Shown here: piece by piece, positions 62,953 to 64,000 of the stretch
Layout: the number at the start of each line of letters is the position of its first letter
How positions within the stretch are numbered: position 1 is the stretch's first letter
NCBI RefSeq assembly: GCF_008329645.1
Contig: NZ_CP043474.1
Span: 186,001 to 250,000 of the forward strand
Reading direction: 5' to 3'
DNA: 64,000 nt
Origin: Mycolicibacterium grossiae
GTDB taxonomy: Bacteria; Actinomycetota; Actinomycetes; Mycobacteriales; Mycobacteriaceae
Notes under the pieces: model-generated
What the model was told of the DNA's origin: nothing
What the model saw: the letters and a program-made list of their open reading frames with translations, nothing else
The model's database searches: none
Translations under genes and position numbers: made by a program

Positions 62953-64000
62953 ATGAAGCTAGTAGCTTTTAGGGTAAATAAATTCAGAAACATAGTCGAT
63001 TCGGAAAGAGTGACCGTACAGCCAGACGTCACTAACTTAGTAGGTAAAAACGAGTCGGGTAAAACAGCGGCTCTTAACGCACTGTATCGCCTCAATCCTG
63101 CATATGGCGAGAAGTTTTCGGTATCTGAGCACTACCCTCGCTGGCTGAAGACTTCCGATCAGAAGCAGGGAGTCATCGACGATGTCGATACTATAACTGG
63201 ATACTTCGAGTTAGATGACCGCGACGTACAGGCGGCTGAGGGCCGATTCGGCAAAGGAATCCTCAAAGACCGGGAGTTTGCCTACACGCAGGGCTATCGA
63301 AGCACCCGTGCGGTATTGGCAATAGATGAGTCTGTTGGCATTGCGACCATTATGTCACACAGTAGTGCACCACAATCAACCTTGGACCTATTCCAGCAAG
63401 ATACGAAGCTCAGCACTCTGCGCAGATCAGTTGCTACAAAAATTTCTGAGCTACAGAGTTCCGGCGATGAGTCCGGCCAGTTACCCGATCTGCAGGCTCT
63501 CCAAGCTGAGATTACTGTCCTAATCGGTGAAAAGCTAACTCTCTGGCAATCTGTCGTAGCTCTACTTCGAGCACGCATGCCTAAATTCTTCTACTTTAGT
63601 CAATATCAAAATCTTCCTGGTCGGATCAATCTCGAGGATGTCGACGAAGAATCAGAAGGACCGGCTGCGACGGGTATGCAAACGGCGCGAGCACTACTCA
63701 AGCTGGCGGACACAACTACCGACTCTCTTTCCGACGATGATTTCGAAGATCGAACTGCTGAGCTGGAAGCCGTCTCCAATGAACTAACAGATCAAGTGTT
63801 CAAATATTGGTCGCAGAACGAAAAGCTCGAAGTGCAGATGGCCGTTGACCCCAAGACCGAGCCTCACCCGAGCGGCAACGGCCAGCATGTCGTAGTCAGG
63901 TATCTCGACGTGCGCGTTAAGGATCGTCGACATAATTACTCGAGCAATTTCTCACAGCGGTCAGCCGGTTTTCAATGGTTCTTCTCCTTCCTTGCCGCAT
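62953..64000 (+). CDS. AAA ATPase of the OLD/RecF-like group, truncated by the window end
   Basis: The frame is open from ATG 62953 (GAAGGAG five bases upstream) to the end of the window, 349 codons so far. It starts MKLVAFRVNKFRNIVDSERV, typical of SMC/RecF-type ATPases, with a Walker A LVGKNESGKTAALNAL (residues 29-44). A central insert holds coiled-coil-like helices. The segment FSQRSAGFQWFFSFLAA at the end is the family signature near Walker B. Such ATPases are often linked to a TOPRIM nuclease (OLD family) in phage defence, but the distal part is missing. Codon use is AT-richer than elsewhere in the window, consistent with recent acquisition. Confidence 0.88.
   Translation, partial: MKLVAFRVNKFRNIVDSERVTVQPDVTNLVGKNESGKTAALNALYRLNPAYGEKFSVSEHYPRWLKTSDQKQGVIDDVDTITGYFELDDRDVQAAEGRFGKGILKDREFAYTQGYRSTRAVLAIDESVGIATIMSHSSAPQSTLDLFQQDTKLSTLRRSVATKISELQSSGDESGQLPDLQALQAEITVLIGEKLTLWQSVVALLRARMPKFFYFSQYQNLPGRINLEDVDEESEGPAATGMQTARALLKLADTTTDSLSDDDFEDRTAELEAVSNELTDQVFKYWSQNEKLEVQMAVDPKTEPHPSGNGQHVVVRYLDVRVKDRRHNYSSNFSQRSAGFQWFFSFLAA

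Noticed and set aside
1..64000. tRNA genes, rRNA, CRISPR arrays or replication origin
   Set aside because: No cloverleaf with a T-loop GGTTCGAATCC context, no regularly spaced repeats, no rep gene or iteron array of convincing size was found by reading.

Overview
The window looks like an accessory, mobile-element-rich stretch of a Mycobacteriaceae genome or large plasmid. The evidence is an EspR homologue, two Lsr2-type proteins, a SigF-type sigma factor with a UsfX/RsbW-like partner, DUF732, DUF3761 and Excalibur secreted proteins, GAF-ANTAR and EAL-DICT proteins, and four copies of an IS256-family element whose transposase is very close to that of IS1081. Base composition is moderate rather than the strongly GC-rich pattern of core mycobacterial genes, with one clearly GC-richer gene (29484-30899) and an AT-richer right edge. 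No rRNA, tRNA, CRISPR array or recognisable replication origin was seen.

Layout. 0.7-20.5 kb is a signalling block: MarR and TetR regulators, an RsbW-type kinase, a degenerate and an intact GGDEF protein, an EAL-DICT protein, a UsfX-like anti-sigma gene overlapping a SigF-type gene, two Lsr2 genes, and a wrecked rsbQ-rsbP energy-stress module (rsbQ by frameshifts, rsbP by an IS insertion and a frameshift). Its parts fit a partner-switching stress circuit joined to c-di-GMP turnover. 20.7-28.7 kb holds duplicated XRE regulators, one in an operon with a Nudix hydrolase, a large membrane protein, a GNAT enzyme, a three-gene operon resembling SdpA/SdpB export systems, and a PhoU-like protein. 29.5-48 kb is dominated by small secreted proteins, lipoproteins and hypotheticals, together with EspR and GAF-ANTAR.

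44-50 kb carries two more members of the large membrane protein family, one frameshifted. 50.2-54.5 kb is a dGTPase gene cut by two unrelated insertion sequences and a nonsense codon, downstream of a small gene with a palindromic operator. 56.3-59.5 kb holds a small HTH regulator followed by a SLATT two-TM effector gene and a CD-NTase (SMODS-type nucleotidyltransferase) gene. This is a CBASS-like anti-phage pair in which the nucleotidyltransferase is split by an IS3-family element. The right end has small hypothetical genes, an HTH protein with repeated sites upstream, and the first part of an OLD/RecF-like AAA ATPase that runs off the window.

The main theme is decay. At least nine genes are disrupted by insertion sequences, single-base frameshifts or stops, while the four IS1081-like copies are intact, read as identical and keep perfect 8-bp target duplications, so their spread was recent. 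Some single-base frameshifts could be assembly errors, but the insertions and the multi-lesion rsbQ cannot.
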